From assembly GCA_949825045.1 (NCBI GenBank), contig OX463807.1:15649501-15713500 (forward strand): a stretch of DNA of 64,000 nucleotides. The letters run 5' to 3'. Each line of letters starts with the position of its first letter. Positions within the stretch are counted from its first letter, which is position 1. Of this stretch, positions 14,501 to 23,744 are shown one piece after another. The notes beneath the pieces are model-generated. The model searched no databases, had not been told where the DNA came from, and was given only the letters and a program-made list of their open reading frames with translations. Both the position numbers and the translations under genes were made by a program. The stretch comes from Argyresthia goedartella. Taxonomy: Eukaryota; Arthropoda; Insecta; Lepidoptera; Argyresthiidae.

Positions 14501-17500
14501 GGGGTAGGCAGACACTAAAGACCTCCACCAGCTACGATCCTGGCATACATCTCTCACTTCCTCAACATTCATAAGTCTCTTCATGCAAGATTTATTTTAA
14601 CCGATTGTTCGGCCGAAGTTCGTATTCGGTTAAAACAACATTCGGCCCATCTCAATATATTTAACGATTTTCTTTTCTGAAAGTTTAGTTTTCTCAAAAA
14701 AATGCCACACAATATATGTATGGCTGAGGTAAAGAATAGTATCTTCGAAAAGAGGCATTATTTATTTCTTAACTGTTTCATTTCAAGTTGCGACGCTAAT
14801 TGAAAATTTAATTATAAATATTTGTACTGGTTGAGAAGTATAAAAGAAAGCTTATAAACTTAAAAATTATATAAATAAACAAAAAACTACGGAGCAACTA
14901 TACAATTTAGGGTTTTCGGATTCTTTCCTTTAATTGCATAATATCTTTCTCTTGCCAAATTGAATCTAGGTTAACGGGAAGCAGCCTATAGGTTTTGATT
15001 CCCTTGCGATTATCAAGCAAAGACAGCAATTTAGCGGCTTAAAGGGCCATATCTTTCGATTGCGTTAACCTATAAGTTTGATTTTATCAGAGATTTAAGG
15101 GCTCTTCACGCGTTCCTGACAAAAAGGGTCTTGGCAGACGGAGGGACGGACAACGAAGTGATCCCTACTACTTGTACCTACCTACGACTCTGGCTCAGGC
15201 CGCATGTAGTAACGGACAACGAAGTGATCCCTACTACTTGTACCTACCTACGACTCTGGCTCAGGCCGCATGTAGTAACGGACAACGAAGTGATCCCTAC
15301 TACCTACCTACGACTCTGGCTCAGGCCGCATGTAGTAACGGACAACGAAGTGATCCCTACTACTTGTACCTACCTACGACTCTGGCTCAGGCCGCATGTA
15401 GTAACGGACAACGAAGTGATCCCTACTACTTGTACCTACCTACGACTCTGGCTCAGGCCGCATGTAGTAACGGACAACGAAGTGATCCCTACTACTTGTA
15501 CCTACCTACGACTCTGGCTCAGGCCGCATGTAGTACATCGTAAATCCTCAACACTGTAATCCCTTAAAGCTGAGAAGAAATAAACTTCTCTGTCAACGCT
15601 ATTAAAAGACACGGCACTTTAATTCGCTCAATTGCTGAATTTGCTTGATACTAGCAAGGGAATCAAACCTACAGGGTGCTTCCCGTTCAACTAGAATCGT
15701 GAAATTTAGCAAAAAGCAAAGGTCTCACAGTTACTTAAATGAAAAAAATCTGAAAACCGTAAATTTGAAGTTCCATCACAAAAAAAGACGTGATTCGTCA
15801 GGAACCCTCAGGGCGCGAGTCCGACTCGGGCTGTGCCGGTTTTTGATATTATTATACAAATATAATTAAGGTTCTTAAGTTTTCTCGTACGAGGGTAGGA
15901 AATAAATTGTTACTCCCTAACCAGAACAAACATTTACATTTCGCTGATTGGCCAAATCAATTAAATTTTCAAAATAGTATTGCTAAGAGTTGTATTACGG
16001 CTATTTTTGGAGCAAACTAAACTTTCCGCAAATTAAATGGATAAATATTTAAAAATGCTCATATTTCGTGGCAGAGTGCGGGGAAACTGCAAATGTATTT
16101 GAAACGCTTTTTTGTGTATCAGAGCTTCCTAGTTAATTTATCAATTATCATTACAATTGTTTCATGTATCGTGTAGGGATTTCTTTAAAACTGTAAAACG
16201 TGACACTTTCGGAGCCGGGGGGGGGGGGGGGGGGGGGGGGTTCACGCAAGTCCCTGAGGGGAGTGTACATATGTACATTTTAACTTCCCTCTATAACCTT
16301 ATTTCGATAAATATATAAACATTCCTTTTTTGTCAATTTTATCGTCAAAATTCTCGTATTAAATATACAAACAACGAACGTGGTTCTATATTATACAGGG
16401 GTGCAACAGAAAGGAGTAGGTAGTCATATTTTACGGGGTTGTGGGGCATTCTTAACAACTTCCACTTACAAACCACTTTGATAAGGACAACCTTATTTTT
16501 CACTTTTCCATATAAATTGATTTACCTCTTGGCCCAAAAGCCGCTTAGCTGCCATAGTATAAAATAATCTACATCCCAAAGGCAGTCGAACGGCATAGGT
16601 TACATCAATGTTGACCACTTAGTCCGAAATCGCTCAAGGTCCTTTTCGTTGAAACTCGTGGACCGTCAGATCAGGGTTGGTTGCATTACCTGTGTTTTGG
16701 AGTCAGGCCGGGCCCACCAGAACTCGCCGCTTCGTCGGAGTTCGGCGATCTTCTGGTTGAGTCTGTGAGCAAGCACCACTGTCAGTGGCATGCACTCTTC
16801 TGTCTCGTCTGTAGCATAGCCGAACATCAGGCCCTAGACAGAGCACACGAGTTTTAGTGAGTTTTTATTTTATGGAAATTTGTACCTTTAAGCCTCTCCG
16901 CACACGGACCTCTAAATTTCGCCACAAAACGCCGCCGCCACTTGTGGTCAGCACAAGTGGTCGGTGGCTGAAACTATTCAAAAAGTTTTTTTAACGCACT
17001 TGCTCGTAACTCTTTACGGCAATGCATTAAGGTTCATAATGGAGCATATTAAGCACTAGTGCTTTTTACTTTACATTACTGCAGTAGTACTTTACTTTTT
17101 TCTCTCACAATGAATATTGTGTATGTAGTAGATAAATAATTATGTAACTTGGTCTAGACATAAGTAAATCTAAGAGAAAAAGAGAATGTATTTTCAAAAT
17201 AGGTAAATACATCTGCAAAAGTAAATGTCGCAACACGATTTTATATCCTATAAATTGTGTAATGTAATAATTGATGGGTTGATTCATTTTAAAGTTTATT
17301 TTCTTCTTTTCAGGGCATTTAAATATAAGCTCTTTATATATATAATAATGTATTACTCCGTTGTTTGCAGTGTCATAAACGACTTCGTCGAGGTTGACTG
17401 AAGCGGAAAGAGGGATGGTTAATCACACTAAATGCGTGTGTCAGCCTTCTCTGGCGCCACAAGGAGTGAGCAGCGGCGATTTTTAGCTTGTGGCGGCCAC

Positions 17501-20500
17501 CAGCATTCACCGTGTGCGGCGAGTCCATATCAAATGTATGAAGAGTACAGGAAAGAGGGGCGGGCGGCGTTTAATGGCGGCGTTTCATGGCAACGTTTTG
17601 TGGTCCGTGTTAAGCGAAAGGGTTAGGTGCCCATACGGGTGACAGAGCCAAAGGGTAAAACACATTATGCTTCTTAATACGCGTAAAATAGGTAGGTTAC
17701 ATTACATTACATCGAATATGCATTGCTATTGTTATAAAGTTATGTTATAAGTAACCCTAGAATTTAGTTATTATTATTGGTGATTAGCTCTGGCTGATAG
17801 ACCTTGCTTTTGCAATGTATGCCTACGAGAAAAATGACACTCATCGACAGTAGACTTCGCTCGTCGACGCGACTAATTTTGCTGTCGAAACGTTAAGCTT
17901 ACTGTCGACTGCTGCCGAAACGTTTTATTGCGCGTCAACAGCAGACGATGGCAGGTGCTTATTACAATGAATACTTTTAGTGTTATTCTAACTAGATTCT
18001 AATCATAGAAACGTTAAAGAAATTAAACAAATATCAAAGTGTACAGGTGAATGAACCTAGAATTATTATAACAAATTGTAATTTAACCTCTCCTTTACCA
18101 TTCATTTTGCAGGTTTTGAATTTTTTTACCATGGCATGAGGGTCAAAAACACGATGCGACATAACGGGATTCTGTAAAGGTGGGGTTAATAAGGCATTTT
18201 AAGACCCTGGTTCTGATAGTGAGACCCTCCATGCGATTGATTTTTCAAACGTTTAAACCTTATTCGAATGGCATTAGGTTCAAAATTACGAATTATAACG
18301 GTATATTGTATTGGTTTGGAAAATTTCGAGCCAAAGGTTATGCCAATTGCTAACCCATTATATCCAAACATTACGACTTGTTTTATGAACATGTAAATAA
18401 GGGTGGCTCGGACTTTTAATGACGTAAAGAACCTACGCCTTCGTCACTTAACGCGTAGGTAATGCGACTCTATGACGAGCGAGCTTGACGTATGAGGAAG
18501 TGACTCAGACAAGTAGCTTATGTATGTAGATCGGTCAGATAAGATAAATCTAATGTTTGAGAGATAACCTAAATAACCTGTTTAAATTATAAACAAGATT
18601 TTAGTTTACGATATTGTTTTTTTTAAGGGCAAAGATAAACAAAACAATCAAGTGTCTTGAGTGACTGTCTGCTCTTTCGCTAACTCAATAGCTTTCTTTC
18701 AATTTAACTTTTTATAATGTACAATACGATTATTGGACCTAGTATACATATATACAAACTAAGCATCATTTATTTTCCCATATGGGGTGGCGGAGGCACA
18801 GTTGTGCCCACTTTTAGCATATGTTATTTCCTACTAGGGCCACGTTCAGGCAAACAACAAATGACTGTACCTTTTTTATAGTTTTCGTTATATTCTAGTT
18901 AGATAATATAATAATAATGGTTCTAGTATCTTGTAACAAAAACTCACCCGATATAGATAGGTAGATGCCCGAAACTCATTAATCAAGAGAGCTAATGGTA
19001 AAATGTGCTTTAATGTGTCATCAACATCATAAGGACATATTTAATGACTCTCAGAATCTACTGAGGATTTAATATCAGAGTATGCAGTACTTTTTAGAAT
19101 CAGTCATTCTTCGACTAAATGGTAATTTGCTCTATTTGATGAAAATGGGACCAATATGGTTTAACAAATTATGATATCAAACTTCTGCCAACAATGGGCA
19201 GACACATGCTGAAGAAGATGAATCTTACCTGGTCTCCAGCCCCGACCTCTTCTTCATTTCTATTCTCATGCACTCCGGCAGCTATGTTGGGTGACTGTTG
19301 GTCCAGCGCTAGCATCACACTGCATGTCTTGTAATCAAAGCCTGGCCCCAACATGCTTGCACATTAGTTTAATATGAAGTGATAAGGCGAGATGTATGGA
19401 ATGTTTTGTCTTAGGCTATGAATGAGACCCAATATTGTATGCAGTAGTAAATTGTGATAGTCCCAGGCTTTGTGTCTTGAGCAAGAGAAGACATGCTAAA
19501 GTGGTCTATCTCTTTTTCGCAACGCAATGAATCCCTAAGTAAACCCAACAGGTTCTTGAATTTGTGACAGTAAGGAGTGTTGATGAAAATTACTTAAAAT
19601 AGAAATATAGATGAGAAATAAAAGTTCGTCTAACTAATACATGGGAATCTAACTGAAGTATATGGCAATCCCTCTAATCATATATGAAGAAATTGAGGAA
19701 AAACCACCAAGATGACAATCTTATTATCCTGAACATGATATCCATATTCATGCTAGCAATTTTTGGTTCCCAAACATGAGAATATGACCATATTTTTTTT
19801 TTTGATAGGTTTACTTTTTACGCCATGACCATGCCAAATGTAGTGTTTGACCATATAGTGTTTCAGTAGGTAATTTTGTATCCCAGGTTTCCTGTTCCGT
19901 GCAGCAGGCACTATTACATCAATGTACCTGGTCTCCTGCTCCAATATCTAGTTCATCCCGGCCTATGTGGACTCCCCCCGCAATATCCGGGCTTTGTTGT
20001 TCGATAGCCACTAACAGGTTTAGGGTACGCCAATCAAAACCTAGTGTAACATAGTTTACATTACTACAACATATGAACAATTAGGTCAGCTGTTTCTTGG
20101 CAATGAGCCATAGTGGTATGCAAACTAGTATGCAGTCTAGAAACTGGTCTCAAGGACATGGATGCTTACCTTTGGAAGAGTCGTCATAGCCAATATGCTT
20201 GACTGTCTCTCGGACAACTTTTTGGTAGTCAACATTGGCTTTGGAGGTGATTTCACCGCACAGTAGTACCATTCCAGTTTTGGTGACGGTCTCTGTAAAA
20301 GGTATTAACAATAGATTAGTCTGTTTTTGCTTTGTTGTTGTTTATCTGTTTTCGTTTTGTTATTGTTTAATATTTTATTATTAAATTTAGCATCAGTTAA
20401 AAGAAACTCCTTCCTCGTTCTCACGTATAGTCACACACACACACACACAGCATGAATTGTGACATTATGCTATTTGACTCATGAGATTAAAAAAATAATG

Positions 20501-21026
20501 TGCTCACCACAGGCCACTTTGGCGTCCGGGTCCTGCTTCAAGTGGGCATCCAGAATTGCGTCACTTATCTGATCGCACATTTTGTCTACAAGCAAAAATG
20601 TATGGTTAGAACAACATATATTTCCGCGAGTTTCGCGCAAAACCACGTGTTGTGATTATTTTGACAAGGACAATCGCCTGCAGCCGCATCGTGATGTAAT
20701 AATACAATGTTGTGGAGGCAGAGCAGACAGTGCTGAGACAGCGCCGAGACGCATGGCGATAAGGCGAACACGGACTCCAGCGGGACCGAAATCAATCTTT
20801 CAGAAACATGAAGATATTGTTCATCATATTTGCGCACATGTTACGAGCCGCCATCTTTCGGATCGTATAAGGATTCCTCGTGAAAATGTGGTTTCAACTA
20901 ACCTGGGTGACCCTCGCCGACGGATTCTGATGTGAATAGAAACATTGATTTATCCTCCATTTCATAGCTTTGACCTCCATGTCCGTTTGTTTTTGCGTAT
21001 CCATTCATTTTAGCGGTCTCTGGCAT
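2394..21026 (-). CDS. Sam-S: S-adenosylmethionine synthetase (methionine adenosyltransferase), split gene, 3' end off window
   Basis: Makes S-adenosylmethionine from ATP and methionine, in the cytosol/nucleus. Nine consecutive coding exons were read on the minus strand: 20903-21026, 20508-20585, 20170-20292, 19928-20040 or 19229-19341, 16690-16833, 12998-13084, 9689-9820, 5178-5360, 2394-2527. All junctions are GT-AG and all phases agree, giving 372 residues plus 2 nt. Family landmarks: GEGHPDK (residues 37-43, catalytic His40, Asp42, Lys43), the ATP-binding GAGDQG across the exon 4/5 junction (142-147), and the glycine-rich GGGAFSGKD (289-297). Family members are about 400 residues, so about 35 C-terminal codons lie left of position 1. 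The gene spans more than 18.6 kb, mostly because of transposon-filled introns. No frameshift or stop was seen in any exon. Exon 4 exists in two mutually exclusive versions. Identification is very secure. Confidence 0.97.
2738..3075 (-). pseudogene. Retrotransposon ORF1 N-terminal fragment (coiled coil)
   Basis: The minus strand starts at about 3073 with [19 protein letters not shown] and continues, after one frame change near 2980, into [20 protein letters not shown] (2923-2738). The last part has heptad-like spacing of Leu/Met ([20 protein letters not shown]), predicting a coiled coil. This organisation resembles ORF1 proteins of jockey-like elements. It is truncated at about 2738 and sits in the intron between Sam-S exons 8 and 9. 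Family assignment is by general resemblance only. Confidence 0.55.
3110..3180 (-). repeat. tRNA-like SINE head (B-box)
   Basis: The minus strand reads cagGTTCGAATCTCaacagcg, a good polymerase III B-box, preceded by a degenerate tRNA-like segment ending in ACGCCAGAGACC. There is no cloverleaf I can fold and no CCA-adjacent stem, so it is read as part of a SINE and not a tRNA gene. Confidence 0.45.
3552..3652. repeat. 50-bp tandem duplication
   Basis: The unit beginning 'ctaaataatatagcctatg' and ending 'cacgaat' occurs twice back to back with almost no divergence, so the duplication is recent. Intronic. Confidence 0.85.
3653..5177. other. Sam-S intron between exons 8 and 9, remainder
   Basis: No gene recognised. 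There is a GC-rich patch with repeated CCGG (about 4810-4850), unlike the AT-rich surroundings. Short frames at 4319-4613 are of random composition. Confidence 0.6.
5178..5360 (-). CDS. Sam-S: Sam-S exon 8
   Basis: 183 nt, residues 268-328, beginning [20 protein letters not shown]. It includes [19 protein letters not shown] (catalytic lysines and the phosphate-binding glycine-rich segment) and ends GLCRRCMVQ. Acceptor ccacag|TCGGAC, donor GTGCAG|GTATGT. Cys-Met in RRCMVQ replaces the more usual VLVQ. Confidence 0.97.
5361..6226. other. Sam-S intron between exons 7 and 8, part 1
   Basis: Intron sequence, no recognisable gene or structured element. Frames here are antisense or random. Confidence 0.6.
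6227..6432. mobile_element. Palindromic MITE, about 205 bp
   Basis: The left half begins ggccgatttcactaacg, and the right half ends ccaacagttaagggacactt when reverse-complemented (...gttggtgaaatcggg). Further pairs agree along the arms (gggacactt, ctagcgRttgtttcg). Nearly the whole element folds back. No target duplication was seen. Internal to the Sam-S intron. Confidence 0.7.
6433..8698. other. Sam-S intron between exons 7 and 8, part 2
   Basis: No gene recognised. It contains the second 'tttgcgaaagg' repeat (7535-7665) and its reversed relatives (7245-7320), otherwise AT-rich unique-looking sequence. Confidence 0.6.
7535..7665. repeat. Dispersed repeat with 'cattttgcgaaagg' motifs, copy 2
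   Basis: Same arrangement as 2097-2290 (attttgcgaatgg, cattttgcgaaagg, attttgcgaaagttgca, ending 'actgcgactgagc'). Confidence 0.6.
8699..9147. mobile_element. MITE with about 44-bp terminal inverted repeats
   Basis: The left end atgtcgcagttagttggtt... pairs with the right end ...aaccaaccaactgcgacat over about 44 bp with few mismatches (8699-8744 against 9104-9147). The interior has no coding capacity. It contains a perfect 17-bp-arm hairpin (8864-8899). The segment 8855-8960 matches 48810-48960. No clear target duplication. Confidence 0.8.
9148..9688. other. Sam-S intron next to exon 7, 5' side of the window
   Basis: No gene recognised. A (GGC)-rich run sits at 9667-9683 next to the exon 7 donor. 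Segment 9425-9530 ('cggtcgacacttctcgg... tcatgaagagta') resembles 50980-51060. Confidence 0.5.
9689..9820 (-). CDS. Sam-S: Sam-S exon 7
   Basis: 132 nt, residues 224-267, beginning [20 protein letters not shown] and ending GAFIIGGPQ, the conserved GGP turn before the third domain. Acceptor gaacag|ATCACA, donor CCTCAG|GTAAGC, phase 0 on both sides. A (GGC)n-type trinucleotide run lies in the intron just beyond the donor (about 9667-9683). Confidence 0.97.
10521..10651. mobile_element. Palindromic MITE, about 130 bp
   Basis: The arms gccactagctagaaagcgga and its counterpart ...cgccttctagctagtcgcc pair imperfectly along almost the full length (gacaacgcc / gagttgtc near the centre). Non-coding. 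Confidence 0.7.
11188..11382. repeat. Foldback-type dispersed repeat, copy 2
   Basis: Begins 'tagtttatgtgataatg', contains 'ggtttatgaaacgagccgacaggcg' and 'gagtgttttaatgcctaatt', and ends 'tgtgttcaggaac'. Same layout as copy 3, with more mutations. Confidence 0.65.
11466..11705. repeat. Foldback-type dispersed repeat, copy 3
   Basis: The best copy. The centre 'tatgaaacgagcc gaa ggcgagtttcata' is a near-perfect hairpin. Outside it, 'cattaatactcgagagtg' pairs with 'cactcgagagttttaatg', and the outermost 'acataat' with 'attatgt', giving an imperfect stem of about 50 bp. The 3' part (11640-11705) recurs reversed at 12-75. No coding capacity. Confidence 0.7.
12998..13084 (-). CDS. Sam-S: Sam-S exon 6
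   Basis: 87 nt, residues 195-223, beginning [20 protein letters not shown]. This is the central-domain strand with the conserved RVHTVV. Acceptor ttgcag|GTGACC, donor GAGAAG|GTCAGT, phase 0 on both sides. Lys-Val-like endings at this boundary are usual in the family. Confidence 0.95.
14455..14600. repeat. Lepidopteran SINE-like segment
   Basis: Contains 'tcacgccaatttcccgg', 'ggggtaggcagacac', 'ctacgatcctggcatacat', a string I recognise as a common dispersed repeat of moth and butterfly genomes. Ends were not defined. Confidence 0.5.
15148..15538. repeat. 66-bp minisatellite, six units
   Basis: Units start at 15148, 15214, 15280, 15340, 15406 and 15472. Five are 66 bp and the third is 60 bp because it lacks one 'ttgtac'. 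Units are otherwise almost identical, so the array is young. Because all lengths are multiples of 3, two reading frames stay open (142 and 123 codons), but there is no sign that either is a gene. Confidence 0.93.
15630..15850 (+). repeat. Dispersed repeat tail ('cgcgagtccgactcg...gccggttttt')
   Basis: Contains 'cttgatactagcaagggaat', 'tctgaaaaccgtaaatttg' and 'gggcgcgagtccgactcggg'. The same order recurs at 51580-51900. Non-coding, probably a SINE or MITE relic. Confidence 0.65.
16690..16833 (-). CDS. Sam-S: Sam-S exon 5
   Basis: 144 nt, residues 147-194, beginning [17 protein letters not shown] and ending WARPDSKTQ. It completes GAGDQG and holds the acidic Mg-binding region DETEE. Acceptor gtctag|GGCCTG, donor ACACAG|GTAATG, phase 0 on both sides. 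Confidence 0.97.
16834..19228. other. Sam-S intron between exons 4b and 5
   Basis: 2.4-kb AT-rich intron, no gene or element recognised. Open frames at 17432-17626 and 18186-18392 show no family resemblance. Confidence 0.55.
19229..19341 (-). CDS. Sam-S: Sam-S exon 4b (mutually exclusive alternative)
   Basis: 113 nt, the same length and phases (1 in, 0 out) as exon 4a. Residues 109-146, beginning [16 protein letters not shown] and ending EEEVGAGDQ. Acceptor ggccag|GCTTTG, donor GACCAG|GTAAGA. This version is nearer to the common animal sequence (FDYKTC...). Joining 4a to 4b, or skipping both, shifts the reading frame, so the transcript must contain exactly one of them. Confidence 0.95.
19342..19927. 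other. Intron between mutually exclusive exons 4a and 4b
   Basis: 586 nt between the two versions of exon 4. This is the place to look for splice-control elements. I see no long complementary pair. A T-run at 19793-19802 is the only low-complexity feature. Confidence 0.5.
19928..20040 (-). CDS. Sam-S: Sam-S exon 4a (mutually exclusive alternative)
   Basis: 113 nt. Residues 109-146, beginning [16 protein letters not shown] and ending [10 protein letters not shown]. Acceptor cactag|GTTTTG, donor GACCAG|GTACAT. It enters in phase 1 and leaves in phase 0. It carries the QQSP-IA-GVH segment that forms the flexible active-site gating loop in this family, and the first part of GAGDQG. It differs from exon 4b at 17 of 38 residues, including Trp for Tyr at position 4 and [11 protein letters not shown] in place of [11 protein letters not shown]. 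It is the upstream member of the pair in the direction of transcription. Confidence 0.93.
20170..20292 (-). CDS. Sam-S: Sam-S exon 3
   Basis: 123 nt, residues 68-108, beginning [20 protein letters not shown] and ending in the conserved GYDDSSK. The acceptor reads ttttacag|AGACC and the donor CCAAAG|GTAAGC. Phase is 1 on both sides, so it can join to either version of exon 4. The acceptor spells TACAGAGAC, close to the METTL16 target core (see findings). Confidence 0.97.
20508..20585 (-). CDS. Sam-S: Sam-S exon 2
   Basis: 78 nt, residues 42-67 (begins [15 protein letters not shown]). It contains the catalytic Asp42 and Lys43 of GHPDK and the helix of the N-terminal domain. The acceptor tag|ACAAAATG and donor TGTG|GTGAGC keep phase 1 on both sides. 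Confidence 0.97.
20903..21026 (-). CDS. Sam-S: Sam-S exon 1 (start codon, N-terminus)
   Basis: Residues 1-41 plus one nt. The start at 21026 gives [10 protein letters not shown], a variable, polar N-terminal extension, followed by the conserved [14 protein letters not shown] second Met (residue 7) is possible but is not needed. The donor is CCCAG|GTTAG with phase 1, and the next exon supplies the rest of the Asp42 codon of the GHPDK motif. Confidence 0.95.
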
Positions 21027-21076
21027 TCTGAATCCGAGTTAGCTTCACCAAAATAACCCGATACCCCTGAATTATC

Positions 21077-21210
21077 ACTGAGGAAAAGAGGTCCGGCGCG
21101 AGCTCGCCCTGATATTTATAAGGTCGGCGGTCTGCCGCAGACCAATATTCACTGACCAATGACAGCTGTCACAGCTGACCGAATAGAGCGCTGCTATTGG
21201 TCGAAATCCT
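21077..21210 (-). promoter_or_regulatory. Sam-S core promoter region
   Basis: On the minus strand a TATA box, TATAAATA, lies at 21120-21113. An arthropod-type initiator match TCAGT lies at 21081-21077, with its A at 21079. That A is about 41 nt from the first T of the TATA box, a little farther than usual, so the true start may be nearer 21089. CCAAT motifs occur at about 21196-21200 (minus strand) and, in the opposite orientation, at 21142-21146 and 21155-21160. Two CAGCTG E-boxes lie at about 21163-21176. The implied 5' leader before the ATG at 21026 is about 53-63 nt and unspliced. Inference from motifs only. Confidence 0.6.
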
Positions 21211-21239
21211 TTGTTTTGATTGTGAACGCTACAAAATAA

Positions 21240-22400
21240 TAGAGAACACACTTATTTGCCGCGAACTTTGAAAACATTGCTACATAATTCAAATAACAAC
21301 ACCACTTTATCACGAGTTACGATTATTTACCACATTAATTAGATTTATAGAAATAGGTATTTAAAGTGTAAAGTGGTTATAAGCGATAGAAAATTAACAA
21401 CACAGGAGACGTCATTGCCAATATTATCGATTTAAATAAATATGGCAATAGAAAACATAATACTACTTATGACAGTTACTTTTTTAAATCTATAAAGCAT
21501 AGATACTAATCCACAAAGCTTATATAGTTTTTTTACCCGACTTTCCCAGAAGGAGGGTAATGTTTTTTAGGCGTTTTCGTATGTATGTATGACCATTCCG
21601 TTCATTCGCACTACATGACTCGATGGATTAAAACTAATAATGCGTCGTTGGATTTGTGACGACCGTAGTGTGTGTGACGTATAATTTTAAAAAAATTGAG
21701 AATTGAACGGTGCGATTAACGATGCGCTTACAAGCGCTATTTGCGTTGTGAGCGCGCTATATGTCGGTTCATAATGCGCATACAATTTACCTCCCTATAT
21801 ACCTATAACAATGAACGTTGTGACCTCATAATTGACGTCATAATAGCGCGCGCACAGCGCTCACGAAAAAGAGGTGGTGCATTGTGTGTGGAACGTCAAA
21901 TTGACATTTGGTATTGAGAAATTCGAATTGAATTGAAAATTATTCTTGGAATATCTATTGCTTTAATTTAACTTTAACGTAGTGCGAGAGGTGGTAAAAT
22001 ACTGTAAAGTAGAGAATAAACAATTTCTTTTGTTGGAGGGTGACATGACAAATGACAGTTGACAGAAGGATGACATAAGCGCGCTTTGTAATGAACGCGG
22101 GAGAATGCGGGCTATTTGCGTGCTTACAATGTAAACCAGAGAGTATGAAACGATTGCAGTGTGCACACCAAATGCGCATCGTAAACCGTACTGTAGGTAG
22201 GATTCTATATGGCAAAATGTAGAGTTCATTTCAGTTTTAAATTCCCTTCGCCGTTAAGTTGGCTGTTGTGCACAACTGTCAACTATCACATGGGTAAATG
22301 CAATATCCGGCTGCCAGATCAGATTGACGGTACAATTCCCCGCCATCAATAAATAAGATACAAGATCGGTTAACTAAAGCTGGCACGTTCTGTGAACGCA
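21240..22400. other. Intergenic DNA upstream of Sam-S
   Basis: No gene recognised. A repeat beginning 'acccgactttcccagaaggagggt' (21536-21660) is of a kind common in Lepidoptera. Alternating 'gcgc' motifs (gcgctta, agcgcgct, gcgcgcgc) are frequent at 21700-21870 and 22075-22190, suggesting a diverged palindromic repeat. Confidence 0.5.
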
Positions 22401-22553
22401 CCCACTTACTTCTTCTGAAGTAAGACCTATAGCATTAATGTCGTGCCCATGCAAAGTTTTCCATACTATACTTAAACATAGATTGGAATGGTATTTAGAA
22501 AAGAACAACGTTTTTTCAGAAAATACTGTAGGTTTTAGAAAGTCTCGATCATT

Positions 22554-23744
22554 ATGGATAGTTTAACTCAACTGGTGTCACAAATTCAATTGGGATATGG
22601 TAGCAATTTGATAACCTTAGGCTGTTTCGTAGATATAAGTAACGCATACAATAATGTTGATATAACTGTTTTGTTAAACACTTTGGATGATATTGGAGCA
22701 GGAGATAAGATCTGTAATTATCTTTGGCAATTCTTAAACTGTAGAGAACTTAATGTAAAATATTCAGACGCTTTCACCCTAGTCAGAACAACGGGTCGGG
22801 GCCTCGCACAGGGTGATCCGCTTTCTCCAATATTATTTAACGTCGCAACTATGCATATTTGTCGTGATATAGCTAACGTTTATATTTCGCAATATGCCGA
22901 TGATTTTGTCCTTTACGGTACATACAAATCGATAAATGAGGGATGTTTGGATTTGCAGTCGGCATTGGACATGTTCTGCAGATTTGTTGGGATGCTTGGG
23001 TTGGAGGTTTCTGAGAGAAAAACTAAAGTATGCTTGTTTAGAAGGGGATGCAACAGACATGACGTTAATATCCATCTCAAAGGCACTCGATTGCAATTGG
23101 TAGACTGTGTGAAATATTTAGGTATGTGGTTCGACAGGTCCTTAAAATGGGGAAAGCACATTAATGAAATCACCCAGAAAACGCTTAAATTTTTAAATGT
23201 GCTTAAAGTATTGGCTGGTTCTGATTGGGATTTGCATCCCAAACATTTACGAAGACTGTATATTTCGGTTATACGAAGTCGATTGGACTACGGAAGCTTC
23301 CTTTATGACAATAGTGTTAAAAGCCATTTGTACAAAGTCGAAAAAGTTCAAAGCCAAGCTATGCGCGTTGTTGGTGGTTTCATTAAAAGTACTCCAATCC
23401 ATGTGATGGAAAATGAATTGTGTTTACATCCACTCCATCTGCGCCGACGGTATCTAGGGGGAAAGTTCTGGCTAAGAAGTAGGGCTCTAGAACATAACAA
23501 CAATGTAGTACTACTTGATCAACTTACTCATCAATGTAATAGACCGGGTTATTGGAGTCGCAAAAAAAAGCCACTACTTACAGAAATACATGAAATGTTA
23601 AAAACATGTGCTATCCACTCAACTGAAACTCTAAAAATGTTTTCCTTAGATACATGGGTCCAAAATATAAATATTACAAAACATTTGTCGTGTTTCATAG
23701 AGGGAGTTACGGAAGCTAAAAGTGTATTAGGTGCCAATCATTGA
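22554..23744 (+). pseudogene. Non-LTR reverse transcriptase domain
   Basis: 396 codons. RT motifs: CFVDISNAYNNVD (residues 24-36), GLAQGDPLSPILFN (about 83-96) and QYADDFVLYG (113-122), followed by the thumb (LKYLGMWFD-like VKYLGMWFD). Sequence upstream (SCPCKVF...FRKSRS) belongs to the same domain but in another frame, so there is a frameshift near 22550. The frame ends at 23744, before the RNase H part, so this copy cannot make the full polyprotein. Confidence 0.85.

Larger units (their letters stand above)
13085..16689. other. Sam-S intron between exons 5 and 6
   Basis: 3.6-kb intron, no gene recognised. It contains a dispersed SINE-like segment (14455-14600), a 66-bp minisatellite (15148-15538), a repeat tail (15630-15850) and a G homopolymer (about 16217-16240). 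Confidence 0.6.

Noticed and set aside
15131..15559. 142-codon open frame as a repeat-protein gene
   Set aside because: It is entirely the 66-bp minisatellite; a second frame is equally open and no start context or domain supports coding.
22833..23242. Minus-strand frames within the RT region at 22.5-24.6 kb
   Set aside because: Antisense to a clear reverse transcriptase with conserved motifs.
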